Shown here piece by piece: positions 1-9,095 of a stretch of 46,420 nt of DNA; the first letter of the stretch is position 1, and each line of letters opens with the position of its first letter. The notes beneath the pieces are model-generated. The model worked only from the letters and a program-made list of their open reading frames with translations. It did not search any database and was not told the origin of the DNA. The position numbers were made by a program, and so were the translations under genes. Source of the stretch: Candidatus Brocadia sp. (GTDB lineage: Bacteria; Planctomycetota; Brocadiia; Brocadiales; Brocadiaceae); the NCBI GenBank assembly GCA_013360945.1, contig JABWAQ010000015.1:1-46420 (forward strand), written 5' to 3'.

Positions 1-37
1 TTTCCATAGTCGCAATCGATAACCATTACTACCCCCA

Positions 38-530
38 CTATCGGCCGTAATCAATAGTTCGGTCACCTTGGGGTATAACGTGCGACCCTCGTGTCGCCAG
101 AAACCTTGCCTTCCGGATCATGCCCTCATCGCCGGAGACCAGCATCCCGCCGGAAGAACAGGTAATGATTTTGTTGCCATTGAAAGAAAATATCCCGAAT
201 GCGCCAAAGGTTCCCGTGTGCTTCCCTTTGTAGTAAGCGCCAAGCGACTCCGCCGCATCTTCAATAAGCGGAATCTCATATTGATTGCAAAGGTTCATGA
301 TGGGGTCAATATCAGCCAGGCTGACCGAGAATGCAAAATCGCAAAAGTTCGGATGTTGATTTACAAGGACTTATGACTTGAGAAATCACGGAAAAGTGAA
401 TTTTCGGACAGCCTGCAGCGCTCTGCCCGTACAGATGGACGATAATTATTGCCTTTGGCCGTTCCCCCTTCTTGACCCTGTCCCGAAGGGCATCTTCAAG
501 ATGGTAAATGCGTTTTTTATTCATATTCAT
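38..530 (-). pseudogene. DegT/DnrJ/EryC1-type aminotransferase remnant, split by a small mobile element
   Basis: Two reading pieces on the minus strand join into the middle of a PLP-dependent sugar aminotransferase. The upstream piece (530 to about 416) ends in VHLYGQSA. The downstream piece (316 to 38) continues ADIDPIMNLCNQYEIPLIEDAAESLG and contains FSFNGNKIIT, where the Lys is the expected PLP-binding residue and IEDAAES carries the cofactor-pyridine Asp. A 99-bp inverted-repeat element sits exactly between them. The N-terminal roughly 100 residues of the family are missing upstream, and the frame closes at 38, well before the usual C-terminus. The gene is therefore broken at both ends and in the middle. 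Proteins of this family make amino sugars for surface polysaccharides. The family call is firm; the exact substrate cannot be told. Confidence 0.8.
317..415. mobile_element. 99-bp MITE-like element with 4-bp target duplication
   Basis: The element begins CAGGCTGACCGAGAAT and ends ATTTTCGGACAGCCTG, giving a 16-bp imperfect terminal inverted repeat. CAGC flanks it on both sides (313-316 and 416-419), which is the expected target-site duplication. Removing the element plus one CAGC restores the aminotransferase frame (GQSA-DIDPIM). It has no coding capacity, so it must have been moved by a transposase acting on the same ends. A matching end (CAGGCTGTCCGAGAATA) also lies at 11857. Confidence 0.82.
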
Positions 531-789
531 ACATTAAGTTGGGTTTGCTTTGTAAAATCAAACGATTTTTTTTGCAAATGGACGCAGAGATGTAAGATTT
601 TGCATCTCTACAATTTTTAAATACAAATTTTCATGACCGTGGTCCACCCCCTTCACCCCCACCAGCGCGGGGCAGATGTTGTCCCCCTCAGTGAGCCTAT
701 CTTTACCCACATTTAATACTGTATACAGGGGGCGGATGAAACAAGTGAGGAGCAAGGACAGACAGGGAGATTTTCCACATTTCCGTGAT

Positions 790-1240
790 ATCATCTAACC
801 TCTGGAGTCCGAGCCGCAGGGTTTGTGTGCCTGTCTCTCCATCGCATTTCTGCCTAAGAAACCGCCGAGACTGGCTGCCATATGGATTGTCTCTCGTAAC
901 GCAAGCGGATTTCCCGGCGGTATCGGGTTTTGGGTTTTGTACGCAACAAGCGCTTTCTATTCTGCATCTTCAAAAAAGACGGCATATGGCATCTCTCTTC
1001 CCAGTTTTGTCAGATGATATATTCGCCACGCTACCACCATATCAATGGCAAGACAACCCTCTATTCACTCTGCACAGCCCAGTGCCTTTGCTCTATCCCG
1101 CAACCGCTTTTCAGCACCCGGTGATATATCTCTATCCCCCACCGTATACAATACCACTGCAATTTCTCCACGACCTGCTCAAAGGTCTTTACCTCGCAGG
1201 TATCCAACAACATCCATTCCAATGCTTCCACACGCCTGCG
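790..1240 (-). pseudogene. Tn5-like (IS4 superfamily) transposase remnant
   Basis: Minus-strand translation from about 1240 gives RVEALEWMLLDTCEV, then WYCIRWGIEIYHRVLKSG. That contains the Y-(2)-R-(3)-E-(6)-K signature of IS4-superfamily DDE transposases. The frame stops at 1063. A shifted frame continues LAIDMVVAWRIYHLTKLGREMP to a stop near 957, and a third stretch, GNPLALRETIHMAASLGGFLG, runs to a stop near 796. These are the expected successive pieces of a Tn5-type C-terminal region. At least one frameshift and two stops make it inactive. The N-terminal catalytic domain was not found in 1240-1500. Confidence 0.8.
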
Positions 1241-1655
1241 ATATATTCACCTGTGGTCGGGCATAAAAATCACGCCCTAAGGTAATAAGACGCTCCACAC
1301 GCCGATTGTCTCTGACTTATGTTTTCAGCCGTTATTTCTTTCCCGCATATCTTCATGCAGGTATGATACCGGACTAGACCCCTCGTGTTCAGTAAAAATG
1401 TGGAACATGATCATTACTTTGTTAAAAAACGTGTATAAAAAATTTTTTTTAAGTCATAAATTGTTTCGCACACTACTTATGACTTTTCAATGCTTTACAA
1501 CTATTTTTACATTTGATATATTCCTTTACTCCTGCTATTAATTGCACTGGTGAACTTCTTGATCAACCAACAACAGGAGCAAAGGATTTGAGTATTTTTG
1601 GTGCAAACATCCCTCTGTTAAATACGGTTCTTAAAAATTTCGCCGCTTGTTTTAG

Positions 1656-2139
1656 CAAAAAACAAATGGCCATTACTGGCATAAAATCAAATACGTTAAA
1701 TTCAAAACTGCGGATGGCTCTGAAGTCTCACATAAAACCTATTCGTTCGAGGCAAAGCTGAAAGATTGTGATGTACCCATCAGATTTGTAGTCATTTCTG
1801 GCAAGTGGAATAAGGACGACGATTACAACTATCATATCCTTATTACCAATAATCTCCATGCCTCCATCAAAACGGTAATTACAAACTACCTGCTCCGCTG
1901 GGGTATTGAACACTGTTTCAGGGAATTAAAGGACACCTTTTACTTTGACCACTACCAGGTCAGACATATCAACAAGATTGACAGACACTGGAATCCCGTT
2001 CGACTGAGCTCACGGCGATGTCTGTCTTGTTGCGTGGACTCTCACCAATCGGATCAAACAAAACGCCTATCTTACCAAAATCCTTGAAACGAAACCTACC
2101 ACCTTCAACGAAATCAAAGAGGATACCTTTATTTATTGA
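1656..2139 (+). pseudogene. IS4-superfamily transposase C-terminal remnant
   Basis: The frame opening after a stop at 1653 reads KTNGHYWHKIKYVKF and includes YLLRWGIEHCFRELKDTF, a perfect Y-(2)-R-(3)-E-(6)-K motif. The frame is lost near 1998-2018, where a palindromic GTTCGACTGAGCTCACG sequence interrupts it. It resumes as LVAWTLTNRIKQNAYLTKILE and ends TFIY at 2139. The stop codon lies inside TTATTTATTGACACTACC, which resembles the terminal repeat of the relic at 20269-20357. Reading in frame 1 upstream (1513-1761) may hold more of the same gene but I could not confirm motifs there. The element is inactive. It differs in sequence from the Tn5-like remnant just before it. Confidence 0.75.
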
Positions 2140-2153
2140 CACTACCTAAGTAA

Positions 2154-2237
2154 TGCCGAAGCAGGGAGTCGAACCCTGACCCCGTTGCCGGGACTAGACC
2201 CTGAATCTAGCGCGTCTGCCAATTCCGCCACTTCGGC
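2154..2237 (-). tRNA. tRNA-Leu (anticodon CAG)
   Basis: The reverse complement folds as a type II tRNA. A 7-bp acceptor stem pairs GCCGAAG with CTTCGGC, the D-arm is GGCGGAATTGGCAGACGC-like, the anticodon stem is CTAGA/TCTAG with loop TTCAGGG (CAG at 34-36), and there is a variable arm, then a T-arm with GGTTCGACTCC. Length is 84 nt with discriminator A; no CCA is encoded. The tRNA's 3' end faces the IS relic that ends about 10 bp away. Confidence 0.95.
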
Positions 2238-2381
2238 TTTGTTTTAATTCACCGATGAATTCTAAAGAATATAAATAATTAAGTCAATGGAATTTTCATA
2301 AATTGACCTTGCAATCATGTTAACAATCTGCTACGATTTGAATCATTTTTAGTTATTTGACAATTATTCACACGTACTATT

Positions 2382-2819
2382 ATGGAAATTATTGCCAAGA
2401 ATAGAAAAGCATATTTTCAATATGAAATCCTTGAAAAGATTGAGACAGGAATTGTACTTACGGGAACGGAGGTTAAATCAATCCGAAACAGGGATGTAAG
2501 TATTAATGAAAGTTTTGCCCACATTGATCATGATGAAGTTTTTATCTATGAAATGCACATTGGACACTACAAACAAGGAAATCAGCAAAATCACGAACCC
2601 AAAAGGGTGAGAAAGTTGCTTTTACATAAAAGAGAAATCAACAAGATAATTGGAAAAGTTAAACAAAAGGGATATACGATGGTTCCTTTATCATTATATT
2701 TTAAGGAAGGCCTTGTAAAGGTAGAACTTGCCCTTGTTAGAGGCAAGACGACTGTTGACAAACGTGAGGACATAAAAAAACGTACCGTCGAAAGAGAAAT
2801 CCAGAGAGCCATGAGATAG
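2382..2819 (+). CDS. smpB: SsrA (tmRNA)-binding protein SmpB
   Basis: The 145-residue product matches the family's usual length. It opens IIAKNRKAYFQYEILEKIETGIVL and carries the conserved TGTEVKSIRNRDVSINESFA block, then the basic tail motif near residues 122-140 (VRGKTTVDKREDIKKRTVERE). SmpB binds the tRNA-like part of tmRNA and brings it to stalled ribosomes for trans-translation. No convincing Shine-Dalgarno precedes the ATG. No tmRNA gene was seen in the window. The downstream receiver-domain gene follows after 49 bp on the same strand and may be cotranscribed, but has no obvious functional link. Confidence 0.96.
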   Translation: MEIIAKNRKAYFQYEILEKIETGIVLTGTEVKSIRNRDVSINESFAHIDHDEVFIYEMHIGHYKQGNQQNHEPKRVRKLLLHKREINKIIGKVKQKGYTMVPLSLYFKEGLVKVELALVRGKTTVDKREDIKKRTVEREIQRAMR

Positions 2820-2868
2820 TCTTGGGATTCTTTATGACAAATCCGCTAGGAAAGATGAAAGGGGGAAT

Positions 2869-3288
2869 ATGCCTTCTGCAAGGATATTGATCGTAGAAGA
2901 TGAACGTCAAACGGTCGATACGTTAAGAGATTTGTTTGAGCAGAATGGTTACGAAACAGAAGTTGCTCTTAGTAAACAAGTGGCCTTGACCATACTTCAA
3001 GAAAGAAAAATGGATGTTGCAATTGTAAGCGCAACGGTTCAGGAGATTTCCGGTATAGAAATACTATATGAAATAAGAAAAATAATTCCAAACATTCCTA
3101 TCATCGTGATTAGTAACCAAAAATCAAAACGTGTCGAATCTTCTTTCGTGAAAGCGGGTGCAAGTGTTTTTATTGTAAAGCCTTTAGACCCAACGTTTGT
3201 CTTGCAAACGATCGAGAATTTATTAGAAGTGCGGTTTGCGGCAGTTGCAACAAAAAAAACCAGGTCATACACGAAAAGTAAAAAATAA
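2869..3288 (+). CDS. Degenerate response-regulator receiver domain protein
   Basis: A 139-residue stand-alone CheY-like receiver fold, with a GGGGG-type ribosome site just upstream of the ATG. The acidic pocket (VEDE, residues 9-12) is present, as are the Ser of VISN and the conserved Lys in VKPLD. The strand that normally ends in the phospho-acceptor Asp reads DVAIVS, so the acceptor position (about residue 54) is Ser. The protein probably cannot be phosphorylated in the usual way. It may act as a constitutive or protein-binding pseudo-receiver. The C-terminus is short and basic (KKTRSYTKSKK), with no output domain. No kinase is adjacent. Confidence 0.85.
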   Translation: MPSARILIVEDERQTVDTLRDLFEQNGYETEVALSKQVALTILQERKMDVAIVSATVQEISGIEILYEIRKIIPNIPIIVISNQKSKRVESSFVKAGASVFIVKPLDPTFVLQTIENLLEVRFAAVATKKTRSYTKSKK

Positions 3289-3313
3289 TTTCCTTCTCGT
3301 TATTGCAAGATTT

Positions 3314-4804
3314 ATGTATTGGTACAGGTTCAAATTAAGAGCATGTTTTAGCGCCTTTGCGTTATTGTTTATTTTTTGTGTTTTTTTTCTCCCCTGTCCT
3401 GAAGCAAAGGTATCCGGTTCTGACAAACTCAACGGTCGCCTCCTGATTTTATTAAAAAATCCATCTCTGAAAAATGTGTCGTATGGTGTTAGTGTCGCGT
3501 CTGTTAAAAAAAACACATCTTTGTTTAATTACCGCCAGAATGATTTATTCCGACCTGCTTCCAATATGAAACTCCTTGTTACCTCTGCTGCCTTAGATTA
3601 TTTAGGACCAGATTTTGAATACAAAACTCGTGTTGAAGCCAGTGGGACAATAACGACTGCGGGTGAACTTCAAGGAGATATTATTATCAAAGGGAGTGGG
3701 GATCCTAACCTCTCCGGCAGATTTTATCATGGCAATATCACAGCCATTCCTGAATCGTGGGCAAATGCCGTCAGAAACAGGGGCATCCGTGCAATTGCAG
3801 GTGATATTATAGCCGATGACAGCATATTCGACCGAGTCTACGTTAATCCAAATTGGCCGGAGAACCAATTGTCGGAATGGTATTGTGCCCAAATCTGTGG
3901 ATTATCCTTTAATGATAATTGCGCCGATATCACCCTTCTTCCGGATAAAAAACCCGGGAGTGCTGTAACGCTTTTAGTAGACCCCAGCACATCATATTTT
4001 ACCATCTTGAATAGCTGTGTTTATACATCCAACAAAAAAGAACACTCTTACTCTATTTACCGGAAACCTGAAACGAATCAGATATTTATCAAAGGTAAAT
4101 TCTGGGTCAATGCATCTCTCGAAAAGACATGGGTGAGCGTGCACAATCCAGCCCTTTACCTTGCAACAGTTTTTAAGGAAATTCTCGAAAAGAATGGTAT
4201 TGCAGTTCACGGAAGTATTCGATTAATTGACGAAAGTGATTATATCGACACTGATACGGAAATGATTACGCAGACCACTTCCACGATGGAACAGGCCGTC
4301 TTCGTGACTAATAAAAACAGCCAGAACTTTTATGCCGAGCAAATTATAAAAACTCTGGGAGCACAGATTAAGAGCAGAGGTACCTTGGAAGCTGGTATAG
4401 AGGTCGTACAAGATTTTATGGGAAAATTGGGGTTCCATCCCGAAGAATACCGTGTTGATGATGGGTGTGGGTTATCGAAAGGCAACAAACTTTCACCCAG
4501 GATGATAACTACACTCCTGGTATACATGTACAAGCATCCGCATGGAAAAATATTGTTGGACTCTTTGCCCACATCGGGGATAGACGGGGGGTTGCGGCGT
4601 CGAATGGTTGCCTCACAATACAAAAACAGGATACATGCAAAGACCGGATATATTGCAAAAACATCGGCGCTTTCCGGATATGTTGATACGCCCAGTGGGG
4701 ATGTACTTGCCTTTTCAATTTTAATGAACAATTTTAAAGATCTGAGCGCCATTATGAAAATACAGGATGGCATCTGCCAGGCATTGGTGGATTGTTATAA
4801 CTGA
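3314..4804 (+). CDS. dacB: D-alanyl-D-alanine carboxypeptidase/endopeptidase (PBP4, peptidase S13)
   Basis: The family's three active-site motifs are all present: SNMK (Ser83, Lys86), SQN (Ser336) and KTG (Lys443). The long insert between the first two motifs is typical of S13/DacB. The enzyme trims or cleaves peptidoglycan cross-links in the periplasm. An in-frame ATG at 3314 is preferred. It gives MYWYRFKLRACFSAFALLF, a good signal peptide with a hydrophobic core, whereas an upstream in-frame start at 3236 would lie inside the receiver gene. Product length is 496 residues, close to the family norm. It is followed after 7 bp by the methyltransferase gene. Confidence 0.93.
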   Translation: MYWYRFKLRACFSAFALLFIFCVFFLPCPEAKVSGSDKLNGRLLILLKNPSLKNVSYGVSVASVKKNTSLFNYRQNDLFRPASNMKLLVTSAALDYLGPDFEYKTRVEASGTITTAGELQGDIIIKGSGDPNLSGRFYHGNITAIPESWANAVRNRGIRAIAGDIIADDSIFDRVYVNPNWPENQLSEWYCAQICGLSFNDNCADITLLPDKKPGSAVTLLVDPSTSYFTILNSCVYTSNKKEHSYSIYRKPETNQIFIKGKFWVNASLEKTWVSVHNPALYLATVFKEILEKNGIAVHGSIRLIDESDYIDTDTEMITQTTSTMEQAVFVTNKNSQNFYAEQIIKTLGAQIKSRGTLEAGIEVVQDFMGKLGFHPEEYRVDDGCGLSKGNKLSPRMITTLLVYMYKHPHGKILLDSLPTSGIDGGLRRRMVASQYKNRIHAKTGYIAKTSALSGYVDTPSGDVLAFSILMNNFKDLSAIMKIQDGICQALVDCYN

Positions 4805-4811
4805 GGGTTTT

Positions 4812-5435
4812 ATGAGTGAACATATCAAAAAAGTGTATTCTTTCTATTCATGGGTTTATGACGCCTTCTTTGGGAAAATTTTTGAACATGGAAGATTCGT
4901 TGCTTTTCACATGATGGATGTAAAACCCAGTGACACGATACTTGAAGTTGGCGTGGGAACAGGATTGTCTTTACCTTTATATCCACGGGAAACAAAAGTA
5001 ATTGGTATTGATATTAGTCAGGAAATGCTGGAAAAAGCCGATATGAAAAAAAAGTATTATAATTTAACCAACGTAGAACTCTATAACATGGATGCGTCAT
5101 CCATGACCTTTGCTGACAATACCTTTAATAAAGTTATTGCCTCCCATGTTATTACCGTAGTGCCTGATCCATTCCGTACTTTAAATGAAATAAAAAGGGT
5201 TTGCAAAGAGGGCGGGGAGATTTTTATCTTAAATTATACCGGTTGCAACAACAAAATTGTTTCCGGTTTCGAAAAGTTTATTTCCCCGTTCAGGTACAAA
5301 ATGGGTTTAGGAAAGCACATCGATCTGGACGAATTGTTAAGGAATGCACATCTCTCAATAACAAACGAACGGCGGGTCAACTTTCTGGAGATGTGCCGTC
5401 TCGTAGAATGTAAAAACAACTCTGTATCTACCTAA
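4812..5435 (+). CDS. pmtA: SAM-dependent methyltransferase, Rhodobacter-type phosphatidylethanolamine N-methyltransferase-like
   Basis: A 207-residue class I methyltransferase. Motif I is ILEVGVGTGLSLPLYP (43-58), followed by VIGIDIS with the acidic residue for SAM ribose. ITVVPDP sits at the position where Rhodobacter-type PmtA proteins carry VITVVPDPE. That combination suggests methylation of phosphatidylethanolamine toward phosphatidylcholine, rather than the UbiE quinone reaction. This is a family-level inference; UbiE-like alternatives remain. The ATG at 4812 follows GAGGG and lies 7 bp after dacB, so the two are probably one transcript. The product is soluble or membrane-peripheral with no signal peptide. 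Confidence 0.72.
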   Translation: MSEHIKKVYSFYSWVYDAFFGKIFEHGRFVAFHMMDVKPSDTILEVGVGTGLSLPLYPRETKVIGIDISQEMLEKADMKKKYYNLTNVELYNMDASSMTFADNTFNKVIASHVITVVPDPFRTLNEIKRVCKEGGEIFILNYTGCNNKIVSGFEKFISPFRYKMGLGKHIDLDELLRNAHLSITNERRVNFLEMCRLVECKNNSVST

Positions 5436-5511
5436 GCAGCTATCTTTTCCGTCAACACTTACTCCGACGGGCAGGAAAAGACAAAATCAAAAACACGAAA
5501 TCCCTTATATC

Positions 5512-5544
5512 AACCCTGTCAGGGTTTAAAGCCCCGACAGGGTT
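5512..5544. repeat. AACCCTGTCAGGGTT hairpin repeat, possible bidirectional terminator
   Basis: A near-perfect palindrome (AACCCTGTCAGGGTTT / AAGCCCCGACAGGGTT) lies in the 152-bp gap between two convergent genes. A second copy with the same arms is at 40441-40473. Its place between converging genes fits a transcription terminator, but the short T-runs are weak, and it may simply be a dispersed repeat. Confidence 0.6.
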
Positions 5545-5587
5545 AATTTCATGCATGTTTTTGTTAAAAATGTCAAAATATGTTTAT

Positions 5588-6316
5588 TTATTGCAAAGGA
5601 TTTTTTACCAATTTTGTACCAAACACATGTGAGGTTTTTCCAATACGATATTCACCATCCACCGCCACGATGACTTCCTTTACCATGCTATTGGCTGATG
5701 TATTTTCGGGTTCATTATCAACGAGTATAACATCGTAGGACAACGACCAATCCTTTATGTCTTTGTCTGGATCGACAAACAAGGAACCAATTTTCTTCGA
5801 GAGGTCATTCACCTTTTCTGTTACAAAGATCAGTCTGATATTGTTAAAATTGACCAAACGTTCTTGATAAACTTTAGGGCATTGATAAGCGGGTTTGAAT
5901 TCCGGAATGATTTCAGCAACCTTTCCCAGTGGAATTGGATTATCCAAAAAACTTATTGAATATTCTTTCACCCGGTATGTATTTTTTCCTTCAGACATGT
6001 CTTCGCCGTAATAAATCCGATACTCAAGGTTGTTACCGCCTCTATTAAGATAATAAAAATCATGGATTACAACATCGTACAAAAAGGTTGCTCTGAGGCT
6101 ATTTTCCTGTTCCGGAGTTACTATCATGTATCGTCTGAAAGGTTCTTCCTCACAATATAAATAGGTAGGTTTACCTAACTTTTCATTTATCTCCGCCTTC
6201 GTTAGCCAAAGAAGACCGTCATCCAAAGTTTCTGATGCGTGTAAATTAGCTGATTGAAAAAGACACACACTAAACAAACCCAAAAAAGGCAGAACAAAAC
6301 GCAATTTACTCTTCAT
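5588..6316 (-). CDS. Secreted protein of unknown function
   Basis: A 242-residue product with a clear signal peptide (MKSKLRFVLPFLGLFSVCLF, cleavage likely after LHAS). Two start codons lie 9 bp apart. The inner ATG at 6316 has GAAGGA at good spacing, while the outer one abuts it, so the inner start is chosen. The mature part is rich in aromatic and acidic residues, with WLTKAEINEKLGKPTYLY near the start, and it has no transmembrane helix. I do not recognise a family. It is transcribed toward the PmtA-like gene. Probable location is the periplasm or cell envelope. Confidence 0.72.
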   Translation of the reverse strand: MKSKLRFVLPFLGLFSVCLFQSANLHASETLDDGLLWLTKAEINEKLGKPTYLYCEEEPFRRYMIVTPEQENSLRATFLYDVVIHDFYYLNRGGNNLEYRIYYGEDMSEGKNTYRVKEYSISFLDNPIPLGKVAEIIPEFKPAYQCPKVYQERLVNFNNIRLIFVTEKVNDLSKKIGSLFVDPDKDIKDWSLSYDVILVDNEPENTSANSMVKEVIVAVDGEYRIGKTSHVFGTKLVKNPLQ

Positions 6317-6537
6317 AATTCTCATTCCTTCCCATTTTTACTCAACACTCTCCCGGATTGTGCTTAAACGCCTCCAAGGTAGAAAAAATAAAAAAGAAGT
6401 ATATAAATATGTAGGGTATTTGTCAATTAAATAGTTAAAGTGTTTGACAATTATACCTATTATTTGTTAAAGATATTACAGTACTATTTTTGTCCCAGAA
6501 ACCTGAGTCCATATTAACAACGAAGGAATAGAAAAGA

Positions 6538-7263
6538 ATGTTTAAAAAAATTAGTGTTTCGGTAATTGTTATGCTTATTGCATTAAAGACCTCGTACGCA
6601 TTTGAGACTGGAACTCTCCGTGGAAGGGTTATTGATGGTTTTGGTAAACCCATTTCTTTTGCAAATATCGAGGCTCTTTCTGATGGGTCAAAATCAAAAA
6701 CAACTTCTGATCCAACGGGTATCTTTTCTGTCAGTTATAATCCGGGTAATATTAAGCTCACATTCAGCAAGGAAGGATATGTCCCGGCATATATACCATT
6801 CTCGCTCGATGAAAAAACCGATTTTTCAATAGATGATATTACTCTGTGGAAAATACCGCCTAAGGGGGGACTTTTTGTTGTGGGCGATAGTGATTATATA
6901 GAAATTAACCGTGCTGAATATTATCATGAGAGCGGTAGTAAAGAAAGGCGCTTTTACGTAAAAGGTTCACCCACAGTGATAAAAGATCAGGATTTGAAGA
7001 TCATTGATTTTCAAACGGACAATCCTTTGGTAATCGGAAAGACTCTTTATCGTGTGGATTCAAAAGATTCGGTCGGAAGCATAGTCTTTTATCCTTCACA
7101 AAAATATGTTCTGAATAAAGAGGCAGATTCTTATACGAAGATTGCTGATAACATCGGTATGAGAAGGCTAAATTTGCCTGCCGGTAAATATTTTTACTGT
7201 ACGGGAGAAATTACCATACGATCAAAGACCGGTTTTGGATTCTTTTTCGAGATATCCTCTTAA
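6538..7263 (+). CDS. Secreted protein with carboxypeptidase-regulatory-like (Ig-like) domain
   Basis: A 241-residue product. Residues 1-21 form a signal peptide (MFKKISVSVIVMLIALKTSYA). Residues 24-90 read GTLRGRVIDGFGKPISFANI, then a glycine-framed beta-sandwich ending in LTFSKEGYVP, as in CarboxypepD_reg domains that bind or display rather than catalyse. The C-terminal part (about 105-241) is beta-rich and unassigned. A GAAGGA ribosome site lies before the ATG. The stop codon overlaps the convergent ftsH stop by 4 bp. Function is unknown; an envelope role is likely. Confidence 0.75.
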   Translation: MFKKISVSVIVMLIALKTSYAFETGTLRGRVIDGFGKPISFANIEALSDGSKSKTTSDPTGIFSVSYNPGNIKLTFSKEGYVPAYIPFSLDEKTDFSIDDITLWKIPPKGGLFVVGDSDYIEINRAEYYHESGSKERRFYVKGSPTVIKDQDLKIIDFQTDNPLVIGKTLYRVDSKDSVGSIVFYPSQKYVLNKEADSYTKIADNIGMRRLNLPAGKYFYCTGEITIRSKTGFGFFFEISS

Positions 7264-9095
7264 AAAGAAGGTGTTTTTTTAGGAGTAGGCGCTATCTCAG
7301 AAATAATCTTCCTGAGTTCCTCACCCTCAATAACCTCTTTTTCCAAAAGGAGCTTTGCGAGAGTTTCTAAACGATCTTTATTTTCTTCGAGGATGCCCTT
7401 TACCCTTGCGTGTGTGTCAAAGATGATCTTCTTAACCTCATTATCTATGTCTTTTGAAACTTCTTCACTCAATTCTCGACCGGTACGGTACCCTATATCC
7501 AGAAATTGTTGCCTCCTGCCATTTTGAAATGTCATGGGGCCCAATTTTTCACTCATACCATATTCCCTGACCATGCTCATGGCTATGTCCGTCGCCCGTT
7601 CAAGGTCATTCTGTGCACCCGTAGAAATCTCATGAAATTTAAGTTCTTCTGCTACCCTGCCACCCAGAAGAACAGCAAGCCGATCCAATAATTCTGACCT
7701 CGTCAATAAATAGCGATCCTCAGTGGGCAGCTGCAGGGTATATCCAAGGGCAGAGATTCCACGAGGAATGATAGAAATTCGGTGCACTTTGTCGGCACCC
7801 GGAACAGACTCTGCCACCAGGGCATGACCAGATTCGTGATATGCGATAATCTCTTGCTCCCTTTTGCTCATGACCCTTTTTTTCTTTTCCAGCCCGGCAA
7901 CCAGTCTGTTAATAGCTTCTTCAAAGCTGTCCATTCCTACCTCTTCCTTGCCAACCCGGGTGGCAAGAAGCGCTGCCTCATTGACCACGTTGGCTAAATC
8001 TGCACCAACAAATCCTGGTGTCCTTGCTGCAATGATTTTTATATCTACATCCTTACCGAGCTTTACATTTTTGCAATGTACCTTTAATATATCTTCCCGC
8101 CCTTTGATATCAGGTCTATCCACGAGAATATGCCTGTCAAACCTTCCTGGTCTCAGTAAAGCAGGATCCAGGATCTCTGGTCTATTGGTCGCTGCCATAA
8201 GGATAACACCTTTTCTTGTGTCAAATCCATCCATCTCGAGGAGGAGTTGATTCAGGGTGTTTTCGCGCTCCTCGTGGCCGCCCGATATAGGCGAAGCAGC
8301 ACGCACTTTTCCCAGGGCATCAATTTCATCTATGAATATAATACAAGGGGCTTTTTCTTGAGCCTGTGCAAATAAATCACGTACCCGTGCAGCACCGACT
8401 CCTACAAACATTTCGACAAATCCTGATCCACCGATGGTAAAAAATGGTACCTTTGCCTCCCCTGCAACCGCCTTGGCAAGTAATGTCTTGCCTGTACCAG
8501 TGGGTCCAACCAGTAATACCCCTTTAGGGATTTTCCCTCCCAGTCTTTGGTATTTTTGCGGGTTTTGCAGATAATCAATAACCTCTTTCAATTCTTCCTT
8601 GGCCTCATCTACACCGGCTACATCATCAAACGTAACGCCCGTTTCTTTGTCGACGTAAAGGTTGGCCCGGCTCTTACCGATAGACATAAGTCCTGCCCCC
8701 GTTGCTCCCCGTCTCATACGCGTCATTACGATTAAAAATATTATCATAGGAACAAACCAGAGGAAAAACAGCCCCTGACTCCATCCACCATTTGTTGTTG
8801 CAGAATATTTGACATTATGTGCTGTTAATTCCTTAATCAGGTCAGGGTCTTCTATCTTTACCGTTGTTATACTATTTTTAATCTTTTGCCCCTCTTCAGG
8901 TCTTAAAATTCCTTTGATAGTTGTGGGATTAATAATCACCTCTTCCAGCTTATTCTCCTGAATGAGCTTCTTAAAATCGCTGTAAGGGATTTTTTCCGTT
9001 AATGAAAATGCAGCAGAGGCATCACAGTGCATGGTCACAACAGACAGGAAGAACAGTAATATAATGAAAATGCTGGAAGAGTATTTTTTAGTCAT
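7260..9095 (-). CDS. ftsH: ATP-dependent zinc metalloprotease FtsH
   Basis: A 611-residue membrane-anchored AAA+ protease. The first membrane segment is at 8-24, a periplasmic loop follows, and the second segment is at 108-126. The AAA module has Walker A GPTGTGKT (197-204), Walker B IIFIDE (252-257), the SRH region with RPGRFDR (315-321), and pore residues around FVEMFVG. The protease zinc site is HESGH (420-424). The C-terminal region is coiled-coil-like. FtsH degrades unassembled membrane proteins and short-lived regulators. All key residues are intact and length is normal, so it should be active. It is monocistronic here and ends tail-to-tail with the 6538 gene. Confidence 0.97.
   Translation of the reverse strand: MTKKYSSSIFIILLFFLSVVTMHCDASAAFSLTEKIPYSDFKKLIQENKLEEVIINPTTIKGILRPEEGQKIKNSITTVKIEDPDLIKELTAHNVKYSATTNGGWSQGLFFLWFVPMIIFLIVMTRMRRGATGAGLMSIGKSRANLYVDKETGVTFDDVAGVDEAKEELKEVIDYLQNPQKYQRLGGKIPKGVLLVGPTGTGKTLLAKAVAGEAKVPFFTIGGSGFVEMFVGVGAARVRDLFAQAQEKAPCIIFIDEIDALGKVRAASPISGGHEERENTLNQLLLEMDGFDTRKGVILMAATNRPEILDPALLRPGRFDRHILVDRPDIKGREDILKVHCKNVKLGKDVDIKIIAARTPGFVGADLANVVNEAALLATRVGKEEVGMDSFEEAINRLVAGLEKKKRVMSKREQEIIAYHESGHALVAESVPGADKVHRISIIPRGISALGYTLQLPTEDRYLLTRSELLDRLAVLLGGRVAEELKFHEISTGAQNDLERATDIAMSMVREYGMSEKLGPMTFQNGRRQQFLDIGYRTGRELSEEVSKDIDNEVKKIIFDTHARVKGILEENKDRLETLAKLLLEKEVIEGEELRKIISEIAPTPKKTPSF

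Noticed and set aside
785..1285. Long plus-strand open reading of 166 codons
   Set aside because: It is the antisense of the Tn5-like transposase remnant; the minus-strand translation carries the recognised motif.
2357..2383. TTGACA with TATTAT as a promoter for smpB
   Set aside because: The -10-like part overlaps the ATG and the spacing is 15 bp, so it cannot be an ordinary promoter for this start.
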